DNA of 64,000 bases from Diphasiastrum complanatum (GCA_029204225.1 MU832193.1:1-64000), one strand, 5' to 3'. Numbered from the stretch's first letter, positions 34,140 to 46,042 are shown. The notes: generated by a model from the letters alone, not told the origin. Program-made: numbers and translations.

Positions 34140-36150
34140 CTGAATAGTGACTTTGAAAGAGAAAAAACATGGAGCAACTTGAGCATCAGCAGAATCAAAA
34201 CTAAAATTACAAAAGGACTGACATGTTCTGAAGTTTATAACCTCCTTATCTGGTCAAATTGAGATATACACAAAGGGTAAACAATAATATGAACAAAAAC
34301 ATACACAAAATCGACAAGTTCGAAAAGTAGATAGCTAGTAAGAATACAACATCTTTCCTGTAAATCAATATTCTACAACAACCATCTAGTAAAAAAGTCA
34401 AAATGTTCTCACTCTTATCGCCCTATGGTCCATGTTAACGGCCACATGACAACAAAACATACTTTGTTTTCAATGAACCAAAAAAGCATACAGTTTACAA
34501 GAAATGATGGCTGTCTTGGCCCTCATGAAGTTTGAAATGAAAAATACGCAGCTTATTGGGAAGACTTTGCTTCATCAGAGTTCCTGCGACAAGGAAAATC
34601 AATGCAGGCTGTCTTCAATGCTATGTATTCAAGCCTTGTATTCCCTTCTCTCCATAGTATACACACTTGCAAGAGAGGAGAGGGATGAGAATGATTAATA
34701 GGTGCATACGTGCATACTTTACCTGAGCCAAAAACAGCTACTAACCTTGGTCATTGGCATAGTTGCCAGCATACTGTAAGAACATGAGTCTGTTCATGCT
34801 GTCATATATGTGTCCCTAAAACTGCTCATACGCCCATAGATAATGGGCATAGGGGTCTATATAGATACTGCCAATCTTAATAAAAGCTCTTGCCTAATTC
34901 AAGAAACCAATAAAACTAGAAATTTATAGGTCAAGTACTATATATATGTATATATACATATTCAGATTTCAAAACTGAAAACACTGATTTTGCAAAAAGT
35001 TACAAAACCCACAACATTAGGAGGCTGTTCACTCAAGTTCCTCTCTACCACATGTCTGGTGTGAAGAATGAGGCCAACTACTTAAGAACGTACAAACTTA
35101 GCATGAATGATAGCAAGTAGCATTCATAAAAGCGACAAAATAATCATTCACAAGCATTCTTCAACAAAGAAGACTAATGAAATCAACGGCTGCCGATAGC
35201 TAAAGCAAATCTCTAACAAAGATCTCCAATACAAAGATGGAACTCCCCTACAAAGAGCTCAAGACTCCAAATATCAAGTCCTACTCCAAGGATCAAACTA
35301 GGATGCCGAAACCAAGAGAAACAAAAGGAACGGATGGTGGTTCATTCCAACCAAACCAAACCTAGATCAATCGGATCTAGCCCCCAAGCTATGGTTAAAA
35401 AGTATTTTCTTACCTCTGGTACTTCTCCCATCCTTTTTGATAAACTAAATCATGCGAGAGCACATGCAAGAGCATTAAGTCATGAGTTATTTGTTCTTGA
35501 TTTCTTTTTATTTTGGTAACTTTTTGTACATTGTTTTGGTGGAAAAATGTATCCTAGAGACTCATGTAAACTAATTTTACATCTCATGGTGAGAATTTAA
35601 TTTTTTTTAGATCTTTCATAAGCTGGACTAAGTTGATTATTTTACTTGATAATCTTCATAAAAGATAGAAACCAAACTGTGGTGACATTAAAATAATTTA
35701 CATATTTGACCCCTTTTTTTTATTCTATTGAAGGTATGAAGTGATTGGTTTTGAACTCTACAAATTTATGATCTTTGTAGAATTAGACGCTTTTGCAGAT
35801 TAGTCATGTGATTTACTTGTTTTTATTACTTAAGAAGGGCTACTCTTTTAAAACAATCATGGAAAACATTTGAACCTTTTAACATACCAATGGTTTTGTT
35901 GTTGGTAAGTAAGCTTTTGGTCTCTTCAAGATGATTAATCATAAAATTCTCAAAAGAGGAGACTTATGGAGCCCTTTCCTTCCATTTTTTGTATATTGCC
36001 TATTTCTTGTTAGTATTAGTTTTTACAGTTCCTGGGGTTGGTTATAGTTTTTTATTTCTCTTTGTTTTGTTCTTAGAGTATATTTGTTGATCATCATTTA
36101 CTTCTTGGCCACAACTTGGTCTACCTAAGAGAATCTTGATTGTCTCAAGC
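34140..36150. other. Intron-like or intergenic DNA; family T scrap at 35343-35395
   Basis: No coding recognised. 35343-35395 matches, inverted, the end of the family T LTR at 19020-19070 (AACCTAGATC and GATCTAGCCCCCAAGC words). Confidence 0.45.
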
Positions 36151-36700
36151 ATTCAAACCTGAGTTGCAGCGGATCGCGATCCGCTGCAAAAACATTTCGG
36201 ATCGTGCGAATCCGGAACGTCAGCGATCCGTGACCCGGATCACAAATTTTTTTTTTTTTTTTTGTGGAAAATGGAGTAATGGTAATTTTTTTTTTTTTTA
36301 AGTATAATACTAACTAAACCGTAATTGAATGGTGGACATGCTTTTCCAATAGATATCAGAAATCAGTTTTGAATGGTGTTCTGATGCCAATGGTTTGCAA
36401 ATCTACTGATTCCATTTTCTGTTAGAAAATGATAGAAAGAGTTAGAAGGAGCCTTCCTTAGACTGGCGGGAATTGTATACTTCTTTTGGAATAGCTGAGA
36501 CCATCTACTGATGTCCAAATTTCTGAAACCATAAGAAAATGCAGCCAGTTTTCTTAAACCATCTACTGATTTCCAGATTTCTAATCAAATTGGCAACTAT
36601 ACAAAAAAAAAAAAATTGCATTCCGGGAAACCGTAATGGGAAATCCCGGATCGCGTTCCAGAACGCGTTCCGGATCGCGGACTGCAACCTTGATTCAAAC
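36151..36700. mobile_element. hAT-type MITE with 8-bp target duplication
   Basis: The 534-bp element at 36159-36692 is bounded by perfect 8-bp repeats ATTCAAAC (36151-36158 and 36693-36700). Terminal inverted repeats are CTGAGTTGCAG on the left and CAAGGTTGCAG (reverse complement) on the right, typical of hAT elements. It has no transposase. Inside are several GGATCGCGATCC-like words, including a perfect 26-bp palindrome at 36164-36189, and long T runs. Confidence 0.85.
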
Positions 36701-36925
36701 AGCTACTTATGCTTGGGTACAATTTTTTCTTTGTTAATAATCATGAATTTATTATTTTGTTTTTGGCCACGTTCCAGAACGGGCATACTTGTTTTGTTTT
36801 GTTTTCATTGTCTCAAGCATTCAAACAGCTACTTATGCTTGGATACAAATTTTTTCTTTGTTAAATAATTATTAATTATTACTTTTTTGGCCACGTTCCA
36901 TAATGGGCTTACTTGTTTTGTTTAC
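36693..36925 (+). repeat. Diverged tandem duplication, period about 123 bp
   Basis: 36693-36815 and 36816-36925 share CAAACAGCTACTTATGCTTGG, a T-run and a GGCCACGTTCCA word. The second copy shows the unoccupied form of the MITE target site. Confidence 0.85.
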
Positions 36926-38045
36926 TATGTTTTGTAGCTTCCATCTAGCACACTAATACTTCTAGAAATTCGTTGTAGCAAGGAGATAACTCACATTCTC
37001 AAACTCAACAAAAGGTTTTAAATTTTAACCAAGTGATCTATTCTAAAATGTACATATAACAATACCTACAGAATGGTCCAAAAGTGAATTAGGTGAATGT
37101 GAATTGTGTAGTCCTTTATGATTCATTTTTAGAAATTCTCACTCAGTAATGAAGAGTTGCCATTTTCTTTCTATTCTCTTAACGCATTATGCCCAAAAAA
37201 AAGTTCATAGTTGTCAATGTCTATGAAATCATAAAACCTTGACAAAGATATCATCACAAAAAGGGAAACCAAACCATGTTCCATAGAAGTGCGTCCGTTT
37301 TAGACTAGTGTCTTTCCACACAAAATTGCAAATTGATATTACTTTCTATATTGAATTGGCGATAAAATTAGCTAGCAAATCACTTCAATACCTATAAACC
37401 AAGACAAGCACTCACCGATCGTCGACGTTGCCTTCTTGTACCACTTGTGTCACTTTTCTTAGAAGTAACCACCTATATTCCATATAATCAAACAACTTAC
37501 CAAGTGCTAGTAAACGAAGTCAATCAAAAAGCAACAAAACAACTTATGCACTAATACGTGAAACCTTGTAATGATTTTATGGTAACAAAAAAATTGATTC
37601 TCATGATCGACATAATAATAAGGGCACTGGAGCTAACAACCTCTAAGTGAGCTACTCTTGGGCCAAAAAGGCCTCCATATCTACAAATAGAATTTTTGGA
37701 CTCCTCCAATGTACATAATATGAACACAAAACCAGCACTATCAAAACTCAAGCTAGCAAAGCATATGAAAGAATTGCATATGTACAAAATCCATTGCAAG
37801 AAGCAAAACTATAATACCTGCACTAACACTACTTCCAACGATGAGAGCTTCTCGTAGCCTTTGGCAAAAAAATAGCAATTAACAGCAGAAAATTTTTAAA
37901 ACGTGTGTTGCCATATTAGATGTACAAAGGTGAAAGTTACATAATTAATAGGTGGCAAAATATTAGCAATTAACAAAAGCATCTATTTTATTGTAAATGC
38001 TGGTATAGTGCATGTACAAAAACCGAAAGTTACATAAATTTATAT
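36926..38045. other. No secure gene; two short exon-like pieces on the minus strand
   Basis: Minus-strand pieces near 37816-37859 and 37423-37465 are each followed by GT donors (GTATTAT; GTGAGTGC). They are too short to assign. Confidence 0.3.
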
Positions 38046-38278
38046 GTGCAAGCCAAAGTTCCACGTGTTGTACCATGGCACCTGGTACGGCACGGGTTCC
38101 GTAGGTGCCGTGGAACTTCAGTTCCACGGCACCCACGGCACCTGTTTTTTTTTTTAAGTCAGTTTTTGGTAAAAAAAACCAGAAAAAATAGAAAAGAAAA
38201 ACCAGGTGCCGTGGTACTCACCTGGTACGATACCTGGACCCCCACGGCATGGGTGCCGTGGGGTACTTTGGTGCAAGC
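38046..38278. mobile_element. Second hAT-type MITE with 8-bp target duplication
   Basis: The 217-bp element at 38054-38270 is flanked by perfect GTGCAAGC repeats (38046-38053 and 38271-38278). The ends are CAAAGTTCCACG and, reversed, CAAAGTACCCCACG. The interior repeats GGTGCCGTGG in both orientations and has a near-perfect hairpin with 14-bp arms and a 2-nt loop around 38111-38140. No coding capacity. Confidence 0.85.
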
Positions 38279-39600
38279 ACATACAAGCTTTCAAAAAGCT
38301 CCAAAATATCCCTTTAACTCCAATAGAGGTACCTTGTCCAGCCTACCCACAGGCCGACTAATTGTACATATCCTACCAATTTGGTGGTTCACAAGTCTTC
38401 TTTGTTTATGAAGATAAGATTTCACAGAGCTTGAACTCAAAGTACAATCTCAAGTTTATGAATGTTATTTTGCAAAAGCCTAGTGCTTAAAACACTGGCA
38501 ACATTTTCTCACAATTTCTATGATGACCAAGCTGGTCCAACTTTGAGCAAAAAGGCAATCCAAGACAATTTAACTCGGATAGGAACAAAGGAAAACGATT
38601 CAAAGCATTGACATAAATGAATATACTAGCACTTCAAGAAATACATAGACCAGTGACACCGACAGGGCCCACGCCTCCAAAGTAAACAACCTCGAATCTT
38701 ATTCCAATAAAGGGCAATCAATATAAGAGACACAATGATCATTGACAAGAATCTCGTCATTGAAGTTGTCATTCTGTTCATTTTAAAAGACGGTTTAGTC
38801 ATAAGTAGGCTTCAAATGCAAATTCTATCTTACTCAGCAGAAATTATTGTGGAGTCAACAGCTTCTCTCTTGATCTAATATTATCAGAACACTGCATACT
38901 TTCTAATTGAAGAGAGAAAGTTAATGAAAGAAAAAGTGAATAATACTGGTGTACCAAAGCTGAAAATAATGTAAGATGAATCTGCTCGTTGAAATGTGCA
39001 GTACTTATGTTTTGCAAGAGGCCATGCTGGATTGTGGAGTAAACAACAATACTAGATGCTGACTTTTCACCAGGGGCCGAGATCAATTCAGCAAGGTCTG
39101 TAGAGCTAGCTTCTAAACAACTTTAAAGTAGACATGGAGCACAATAGCAATTTTCGGCACTGAGCAACAACTTCTAGAAAAAAGAATATGAAATTGTAAA
39201 AGAGCCCATATTGGAATACCAGCTCCTTCATACAGCAAGCATGGAATTTTCCAGCAGCATTGATGCTTCAAGGGTGTAGCAAGCCGAATTGGAAGTCCAT
39301 GCCCCCACTTTTTTTTGTTTGGTATAACTTTTGTTTTTACGTTGCCCAAACCTCTTGTTCCGTACACTAGGACCAAGTGCACTAGTAACTTTTTGAAAAC
39401 AGTTTTAGAGTATTTGGGCATGACACTCAAATATTTTTCGTCTTTTCATCCTCGGACAGATGCGCCACTCAGAAGTAAATAGTAGCACTATGATAGGGCT
39501 CTTAGATCTTATATCTTTGACCAAAAAGTGTTCTGGCAAAAATATTTCCCTTGATAGAATTTGCTTAAAATAATACAACTCATTTTTTATAGCTGAAGCA
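38279..39600. other. No secure gene
   Basis: A minus-strand frame at 38950-39105 reads LAELISAPGEKSASSIVVYS and is preceded by an AG acceptor-like CTCTACAG. It could be an exon of the same minus-strand gene as 33605-34139 but has no recognised family. Confidence 0.25.
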
Positions 39601-39610
39601 TCTTTCGAGA

Positions 39611-39760
39611 TTGTTTCTCATAAAATTTTTAGCAAGTTTGTTTATAGATGGGCTATTTAAATTAGACGGTCTCCCTTCCGGCATAGTCAGCGACCGGGAC
39701 AATAAGTTTAATAGAAATTTTTGGAGGGCAATATTCCCCGCTCCCATGCAAACTCACATT
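39611..39760 (+). pseudogene. Ty3/gypsy integrase core scrap
   Basis: LDGLPSGIVSDRDNKFNRNF followed by WRAIF is the second-Asp region of gypsy integrase (GLP..IVSDRD..F...FW). Both sides are unrelated DNA, so only about 45 residues survive. Confidence 0.75.
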
Positions 39761-39841
39761 GGGATAGGAGGGGTATTCTATAAGAGAGTGCAGGCTGGGT
39801 GGATCAGACTAGCTTTGCCTTCGACGTAATTATGTTGTTCC

Positions 39842-39866
39842 TTACACACACACACACACACACACA
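39842..39866 (+). repeat. (AC)12 microsatellite
   Basis: Short AC tract between the integrase scrap and the LINE remnant. Confidence 0.9.
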
Positions 39867-40018
39867 GATGAGATGAGATAAGATTATACTGGATTATTAA
39901 TGTTCACGAAGGCCAATATGGCCTATGGGACCCACATGAAGTACCATATCAATGTCTTAATTTCCAAATAACATAATGCAAAAACTATTCCAAGATCATA
40001 AATCGATCTTGTTATGGT

Positions 40019-40655
40019 CTAAAATAGACCGTAACCCAACTCAATGTGTACAAAAGATTTTAGCTCATTATTAGTCCATTTTTTATGCTGAATTTTCCAA
40101 AGGCAAACCACCTCATAACGTCCAGCCACCATCCACTTTTTATTGGGAGCATGCAACATAGCCACTTTACACAACCTATTATTTTCCAAGTCTTTTGCTC
40201 TTTCAATGTAGTTCATCATTTTAATAGCCGCCAAAGCGTCCAATGGAAGATTATTCGTTCCAACCAACAACATGGGATAGGGGGTGGTCTGCTTCACACC
40301 TAGGTAAGAGCATAAGAAATGTTTTTGTACTCTTTCGATTAGAGCCCACTTGGTAGTTGCAATCCTTGCCGCCCATACTTTGCATCCATATAACAAAACA
40401 GGAGCCACCAATGTATCATATATCATGTTTTCTCCCATCTCCGTAGAGCCCACTTGGTAGTTGCAATCCTTGCCGCCCATACTTTGCATCCATATAACAA
40501 AACAGGAGCCACCAATGTATCATATATCATGTTTTCTCCCATCTCCGTAGTTCTAGTATTTTGCAAGCATTTTCTATTCTATAGAATGATTTCTACCCAC
40601 CTACAAGTGTTTTGTCCTATTTTCTTATGTATCCCAAGACTGACACCCAAAAAGT
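40019..40655 (-). pseudogene. LINE (non-LTR) reverse transcriptase C-terminal remnant
   Basis: Read on the minus strand: FLGVSLG near 40635, then YDTLVAPVLLYGCKVWAARI and IERVQKHFLCSYLGVKQTTPYPM, LPLDALAAIKMMNYIE, to a stop at 40019. This matches the post-palm and thumb region of LINE ORF2 proteins (LYG.E.W...IE..Q..FL...LG). A TAG and a 104-bp tandem duplication (40341-40550) break the frame. The upstream RT palm is missing. This pattern is not the common plant L1 type with its zinc-binding tail. Confidence 0.75.
40341..40550. repeat. Exact 104-bp tandem duplication inside the LINE remnant
   Basis: Two copies at a period of 104 bp (40341-40444 and 40445-40548). As 104 is not a multiple of three it shifts the LINE frame. 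Confidence 0.92.
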
Positions 40656-42062
40656 GCAGTTGGTGCATTACATTTAGATGGTCGAGCTCAGACTTGGTGG
40701 CCTGTCTATCGGTCTGAGCCTACTCGTGAGGGATTACATATATGGCCTACTTTTCGTCATGATCTTCGTATGGCTATGATTGACCCACAATGGTTGGTTC
40801 GCCAACGTGATCTATTTCGTAGCCTTCGCCATCCTAGTGATTTGACTGCTTATATTGATTAGTTTATTGAGCTTTCCTACCTTTTTACTTATCTTCATTC
40901 TACATAGCTTATTTCACATTTTATTGCCGATCTTAGAGGCTCCTTACGATATGATGTCTCATCTTTTCGGCCTCCTACTCTCTCAGATGCTATTTCCTTG
41001 GCTACTACCTTGTAGCATAAGTATCCTGAGTTATCCACTTCTTCTCGTTTTTCTCGTTCTCAATCCATTGCTTCTCCTACTTTGGCTTCTTCTACTATCG
41101 TTCCTCCTCGCCCTCCTACAACCTGTCCTGCCTTTGTTCGACGTTATTCAGCCGCAGAGTTCGCTAAGATTCAGTAAAAGCGCCTCTGTTATCGTTGTAA
41201 GAGTCCAAATCATCTAGCCCGTGATTTCCGACAATCTCCTGGTCCTCATACCGTTGTTTTTTACAATGAGGCTCTTACTCCTGATGATTCTGATGTTTAT
41301 ATCCAAATTCTTGATACTCCTGACCCACGTTCTGTTGATGAGCCAACTGACCCGCTTCCTGATGATCTTGCTTCCGCCGCTTGCCATGCACAACTTGCTT
41401 ATGCTACTTGGGTTGGGCGTCCTGGTCCTCATTCTATTCGGTTACGTGTCCGCATTTTGGGGCGAGAGTATTTTGCTTTGGTGGATACTGGCAGTACACT
41501 TTCATTTATTAGCAGTTACATTTCCACCATGATTCGTGCTACACCTATTTCTGCTACACAGTCTCTCGGTGTCAAGGTTGCTAGCTCACATTCTTTTCTC
41601 CGGTTACGCTTTGCACGTCATCACTTTGTTCAGGGTCACGCTTCTACTAAGAAGCTTGCACCACGCTATTATGGGCCTTACTGTATCTTGGATCGCCTCA
41701 GCCCTGTTACATACCAGTTACAGTTGCCTGATGTTACACGAGCCTGTGATATATTTCATGTTAGCCTTTTACGAGCTGCCATTGAGGATGATGCTCCTCG
41801 CGATCTCACATTTCCTATAGAGCCAGAGTTGTTCCCTTTTTTGCCAGTTGCCATCCATCAAGTTCACCTTCAGCATAGTCGACGTCGCAGGCAGGTTCAA
41901 TTTTTGGTACAGTGGGATGGCAATCCTCTTGAGGAGGCCACTTGGGAGCCTATTGATGTCTTTTATCATACACCATTATTGGCAGATCAGGCTCGAGCCC
42001 TCATGGCTTTAGTTCTTTCCTCTACTACAGATGTCATTGCAGATGTTCCCTCTACTTCATGA
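40656..42062 (+). pseudogene. Chromodomain gypsy element with protease fused to integrase tail and chromodomain
   Basis: One frame runs the whole length with four stops (40860, and about 40911, 41013 and 41175) and no visible frameshift. It encodes the gag end (AVGALHLDGRAQTWWPVY), a zinc knuckle CYRCKSPNHLARDF whose last Cys is Phe, and the protease ALVDTGSTLSFIS at 41478-41517. At about 41645 it jumps to the integrase C-terminal GPY/F region (ASTKKLAPRYYGPYCILDRL), followed by DIFHVSLLR and a chromodomain (QFLVQWDGNPLEEATWEPID). RT, RNase H and the integrase catalytic core are deleted in frame. The last stop-free part is 202 codons. Confidence 0.87.
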
Positions 42063-42269
42063 TTTGGCTAGCTATGACTATTCTTTTTTTTGTTTTGTTG
42101 TAGTATTTGCTTAGTACTTGCCTAACACTGATACTTTTGGGGTATTTGTTGTAACGACTTATGTCCTCTCCATCAGTATTTCCATTAGTTCGTGATTTTT
42201 CAGTATTTAGCATGCTTACATTGTTGTTTTAGATAGTCATTATGCTTGCTAGCCGGTGGAGGGCTTTGT

Positions 42270-42660
42270 TTTTTGCAGGGGAGAGTTATGGACTTGGCTC
42301 ATTACATTCGCCGCGTCCATTCTTTTATTCGTTATTATGCATAAGTAGGCCTAAGGGCCCTTTTATTCATATATTGGCCTTGGGCCCTATTTGGTCATCT
42401 TGGTCACGTTGATTTGGAGTGGGGGTCCTCCTATTGGGAAGACGCATTATTTTCCCTCCAAATCCTATTTCCTCCCTTTTTTTTGAATCCTCCATTTGAT
42501 TCAGGGAGAGGATACATATAGGGCAGCATTTTCCTACATAGTCTACATGCCTATTATAAGTGGGCACATTTTGCCTAGAATTGCATGATAGCATGCAATA
42601 GAACTTATTAAAGTAGTAATTACATGTAGAAATAGCAATTGCATGTCTTATCCCTATTTG
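42270..42660 (+). repeat. Possible polypurine tract and 3' LTR of the preceding element
   Basis: GCAGGGGAGAG at about 42276-42286 could be the polypurine tract, with an LTR beginning TTATGGACTTGG. No second copy is present in the window for comparison. Confidence 0.3.
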
Positions 42661-43073
42661 ATTGATCATCTACGAACTAGCACTTAATTTTATGAATATT
42701 GATTGAGAATTGTATTCCTCTATCACTAATTTGCAATTAAAAAAATAATTAAATATGGGCATCAATCATCAAGCATATTGATAATTCAAAAGCCATTCAG
42801 TGGCAGGATACTCACAGAGATTGATGGAAGTGGACAACAAATAGCAAGAGTTCCAACTTTAAACGTATAGGACATCATGTTGTGACTGTCCACAAAAAAA
42901 CAAACAACATTAAGACTACATGTTAAGCACACAACTTCTGCAGTTGAATGTTTGAAATTAAAAAGCAACTCAAATAAAAGCACATCATTGTTCAAATCTC
43001 TAGTCTACAATCATGTTGGTAATAGTTACACATGCAAAACAAAGCTTTGTGCTTTTTGAAGCTACCAATAGGT

Positions 43074-43200
<127 letters not shown>

Positions 43201-43319
43201 TCAAACTTCCTCTCTGATCTTCTCTTCAAACCTTGCTAATTCCTGCACATACAAGCATCAAATTACTTCTAACACAAGATGGAGCTGGTTGTCTTGTCTC
43301 CTCCCAGCCTTTGCTGCAT

Positions 43320-43610
43320 AGATTATGATGAGGAATGCCTCTGTCTAGGCTCACTTATCCAAAATCCTCAAGCACCCCTTAACCCTGACCCTTCCTAAAT
43401 CTCGACACATGGCCAACTCCATGCACAGTCGACACTTGCCACTTGGCAGCACCCTGACACATAGGCAAGTGAGTAGGCTGACATGTGTCACTCATCCATT
43501 GGACCAAATGTCCCAGTGGGCATGTGACACGTGTCATGTTTGACCGGTCAACCCTAACATGTGTCACTCATTCACTGGACCAAGTGTCCCCCAGCCCTAT
43601 GGTCTGCAAT
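43320..43610 (+). repeat. LTR-like or leader DNA with a repeated ACATGTGTCACTCA word
   Basis: A 34-bp segment starting ACATGTGTCACTCAT recurs at 43478 and 43557. Its GACACATGG and CACGTG words resemble the LTR at 46250-46310, so this may be an upstream part of the same element. Confidence 0.35.
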
Positions 43611-43611
43611 T

Positions 43612-46042
43612 CAGAGCTCTGTCAGCTAATCGGAGACGACGACCATCAGGTATTCTTATGTGACTTTCAGTTTATTCCAGAAGTTTCTATTTCGCAGAAA
43701 GTAAGTAAATTAGAAACTTTATTGTCTAGATTTAAAGATGTTTTTCCTGAAGATTTACCACATGGTTTACCACCTAGCAGAGAGGCAGATCATGTAATAA
43801 ACCTAGTAACAGGCACAACACCTATTTCTAAACCTCCGTATTGGGTCAGCTGAATAGAGGATGAAGAAATAACTAGGCAGTTAACAGATTATCTGGGGAA
43901 AGGCCAAATTCAGACTAGTAGTTCACCATGGGCCTCACCAGTCCTATTGGCGAAAAAGAAAGAGGGGTCTATGCATCTTTGCATAGATTACAGAGCCCTC
44001 AATAAAGTCACAATTAAGAATAAGTACCCAATGCCTCGGGCAGACGAGTTGTTTGATCAACTCGACGGGGCTAAGTTTTTCAGTAAAATTGACCTTAGAT
44101 CGGGATATCATCAAGTCCGTATAAAGTCGGAAGATGTCCCGAAAACAGCTTTTAGGACTCGTCATGGTCATTGCCTTTTGAGCTCACAAATGCTCCAGCC
44201 ACCTTTATGACCTCGATGAACAGTGTCCTCCGACCATACTTGGGTAAGGTTGTAGTTGTATTTTTGCATGACATCCTCGTGTACAGTAAGACGAGGAAGG
44301 AGCATCTTAAACACCTCAAAAAGGTGTTTTGACTGCTTAGAAAGCATAAGCTTTATGCTAAGAAACCTAAGTATGAATTCTTCATTGAAGAAGTAGCTTA
44401 TTTGGGTCACATTATCTCAACAGATGGGATTAAGATGGACCTTAATAAGGTTATAGCCATGCTCAATTGGCAAGTCGTCGACCCCAATCAACCATTTGTG
44501 GTCGAAACAACTGCTAGCAACTTTGCAGTTGGTGTTGTACTAACTCGGAATGGACGACCAGTTGCGTTTGAGAGTAAAAAACTCGAGCCAGCACAGACTA
44601 GGTACAGCGCCTATGAAAAGGAACTCTTCTCCATAGTTCATGCCCTTAAGATTTGGAGGCATTATTTTTATGGTGCCAACTTTAAGGTCCTGACAAACCA
44701 TGAAAGTCTCATATATCTTTGCAATCAGCCTGAGCTCAAAGGTTGGAAAGCTCGTTGGGCTGAGTTAATGCAAGAGTTTGATATGTCTATCGAATATAGA
44801 CGGGGGAAATTCAACACAGTAGCAGATGCACTTAGTAGAATGCCTATGATAAACGAGCTGAGTTTTACTCAGATTCGTAGTGAGTTACTCGGGTCGCTGA
44901 GAGGGAAGTGCCAGCATGATGCATTCTTCTCTACTGTCTGGAACTCAGTCCAGAGCAGACAGATACAGACTCCAGAACCAGTTCCTGGGGCTGGTGCCAG
45001 TTCATCCAAGAATACGGCAGCTTCCGTTGAGGATGATGAGTCCGCGTATACGTCAGATGACGTTGAGGATTCTGAGCCTGTATTATCCAAGCAAACCCCA
45101 GTGGTTGAGGGTCAGTTGACTCAAGGATTCAAATGGAAACAGTATTCCATTCAAGATGAGTACTTGCTCTATAGAGATAGAGTATGTGTCCCCAATTCAG
45201 AGGATTATAGGCAGCAGGTCCTACTTGAGTGTCATGACAGTCCTAGTGCGGGGCACCCAGGCATTCAAAAGACCTATGAGCTTCTTTGTAGGCAATTTTC
45301 CTGGCCCAGTATGAAAAAGGACGTCCAGCAATATGTAACCAATTGCCAGAAATGTCACATGAATAAAGCGGAGCATTTAAAGGCAGGAGGGTTGTTACAA
45401 CCCTTAGATATACCAGTTGGTAAATGGGAGAGTATCTCCATGGATTTTATAGTAGGCCTGCCTAAAACCCAAAAGGGTAATGACGCAGTTGAAGCAGCCA
45501 AAAACTTTTTAGAAGACCTAAACCAGATGATAGAACATGCTAAGTGTAGCATTAGGCAGTCCCAGGATCGAGCCAGGCATTATGCAGATCCACACAGACG
45601 AGATGTGCAGTTCTCCGCTAGTGAGAAAGTCTACTTGAGAATCCCAATTGACTCTAAAACCCTCAATAAGGAGTGTGTCCTAAGTTGTCTCCTAGGTATT
45701 GTGGTACCATCAGTAGGAGACTAGGCGAGGTCACCTATGAACTAGAACTCCCACACAACAGTAAGGTTTTTCAAGTCTTTCATGTAAGTAAGTTACGAAA
45801 AGCCTTAGCCAGATCAGAAAATTTGGTAGGAGACAGTGTTTTAGTTCTCCCATTGGATTCTCAGTAACCTCCACATGAACCAGAGGAGATTTTTGATAGT
45901 AGAGACGCAGACTCGTCATACTCTATATCGAGAATATCTGGTCAAGTGGAATGATCAGCCTGTTGAGAATGCCACCTGGGAAAAAAGCATCGTCCCTCGC
46001 AAGATTTTTCCAAACTTTGTCTTAGACAACCAAGACGGTTCT
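43612..46042 (+). pseudogene. Chromodomain gypsy pol with internal deletions
   Basis: RT begins near 43700 (FPEDLPHGLPPSREADHVIN) and includes [20 protein letters not shown] and [13 protein letters not shown] (44079-44120). A frameshift near 44175 breaks it, and the active site reads FLHDILVYS at about 44258 instead of F[IV]DDILVYS. A 440-codon frame from 44402 joins LGHIISTDGIK directly to RNase H (ETTASNFAVGVVL), removing about 60 residues; the catalytic DAS is TAS. Then come YEKELFSIVHAL, the integrase zinc finger (H..H..CQKC), MDFIVGLPKTQKGNDAVE and a second in-frame jump to a post-core region. After a shift the GPY/F part (LSPRYCGTI) and a chromodomain (YLVKWNDQPVENATWE) end at 46043. 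Confidence 0.88.

Noticed and set aside
40855-41217. Leu-rich open frame that looks like a membrane protein
   Set aside because: It is an out-of-frame reading of the chromodomain gypsy gag at 40656-42062.
44402-45724. 440-codon ORF as an intact functional pol gene
   Set aside because: It is a mosaic missing about 60 residues between RT and RNase H and the integrase core, with the RNase H Asp changed; upstream RT is frameshifted.
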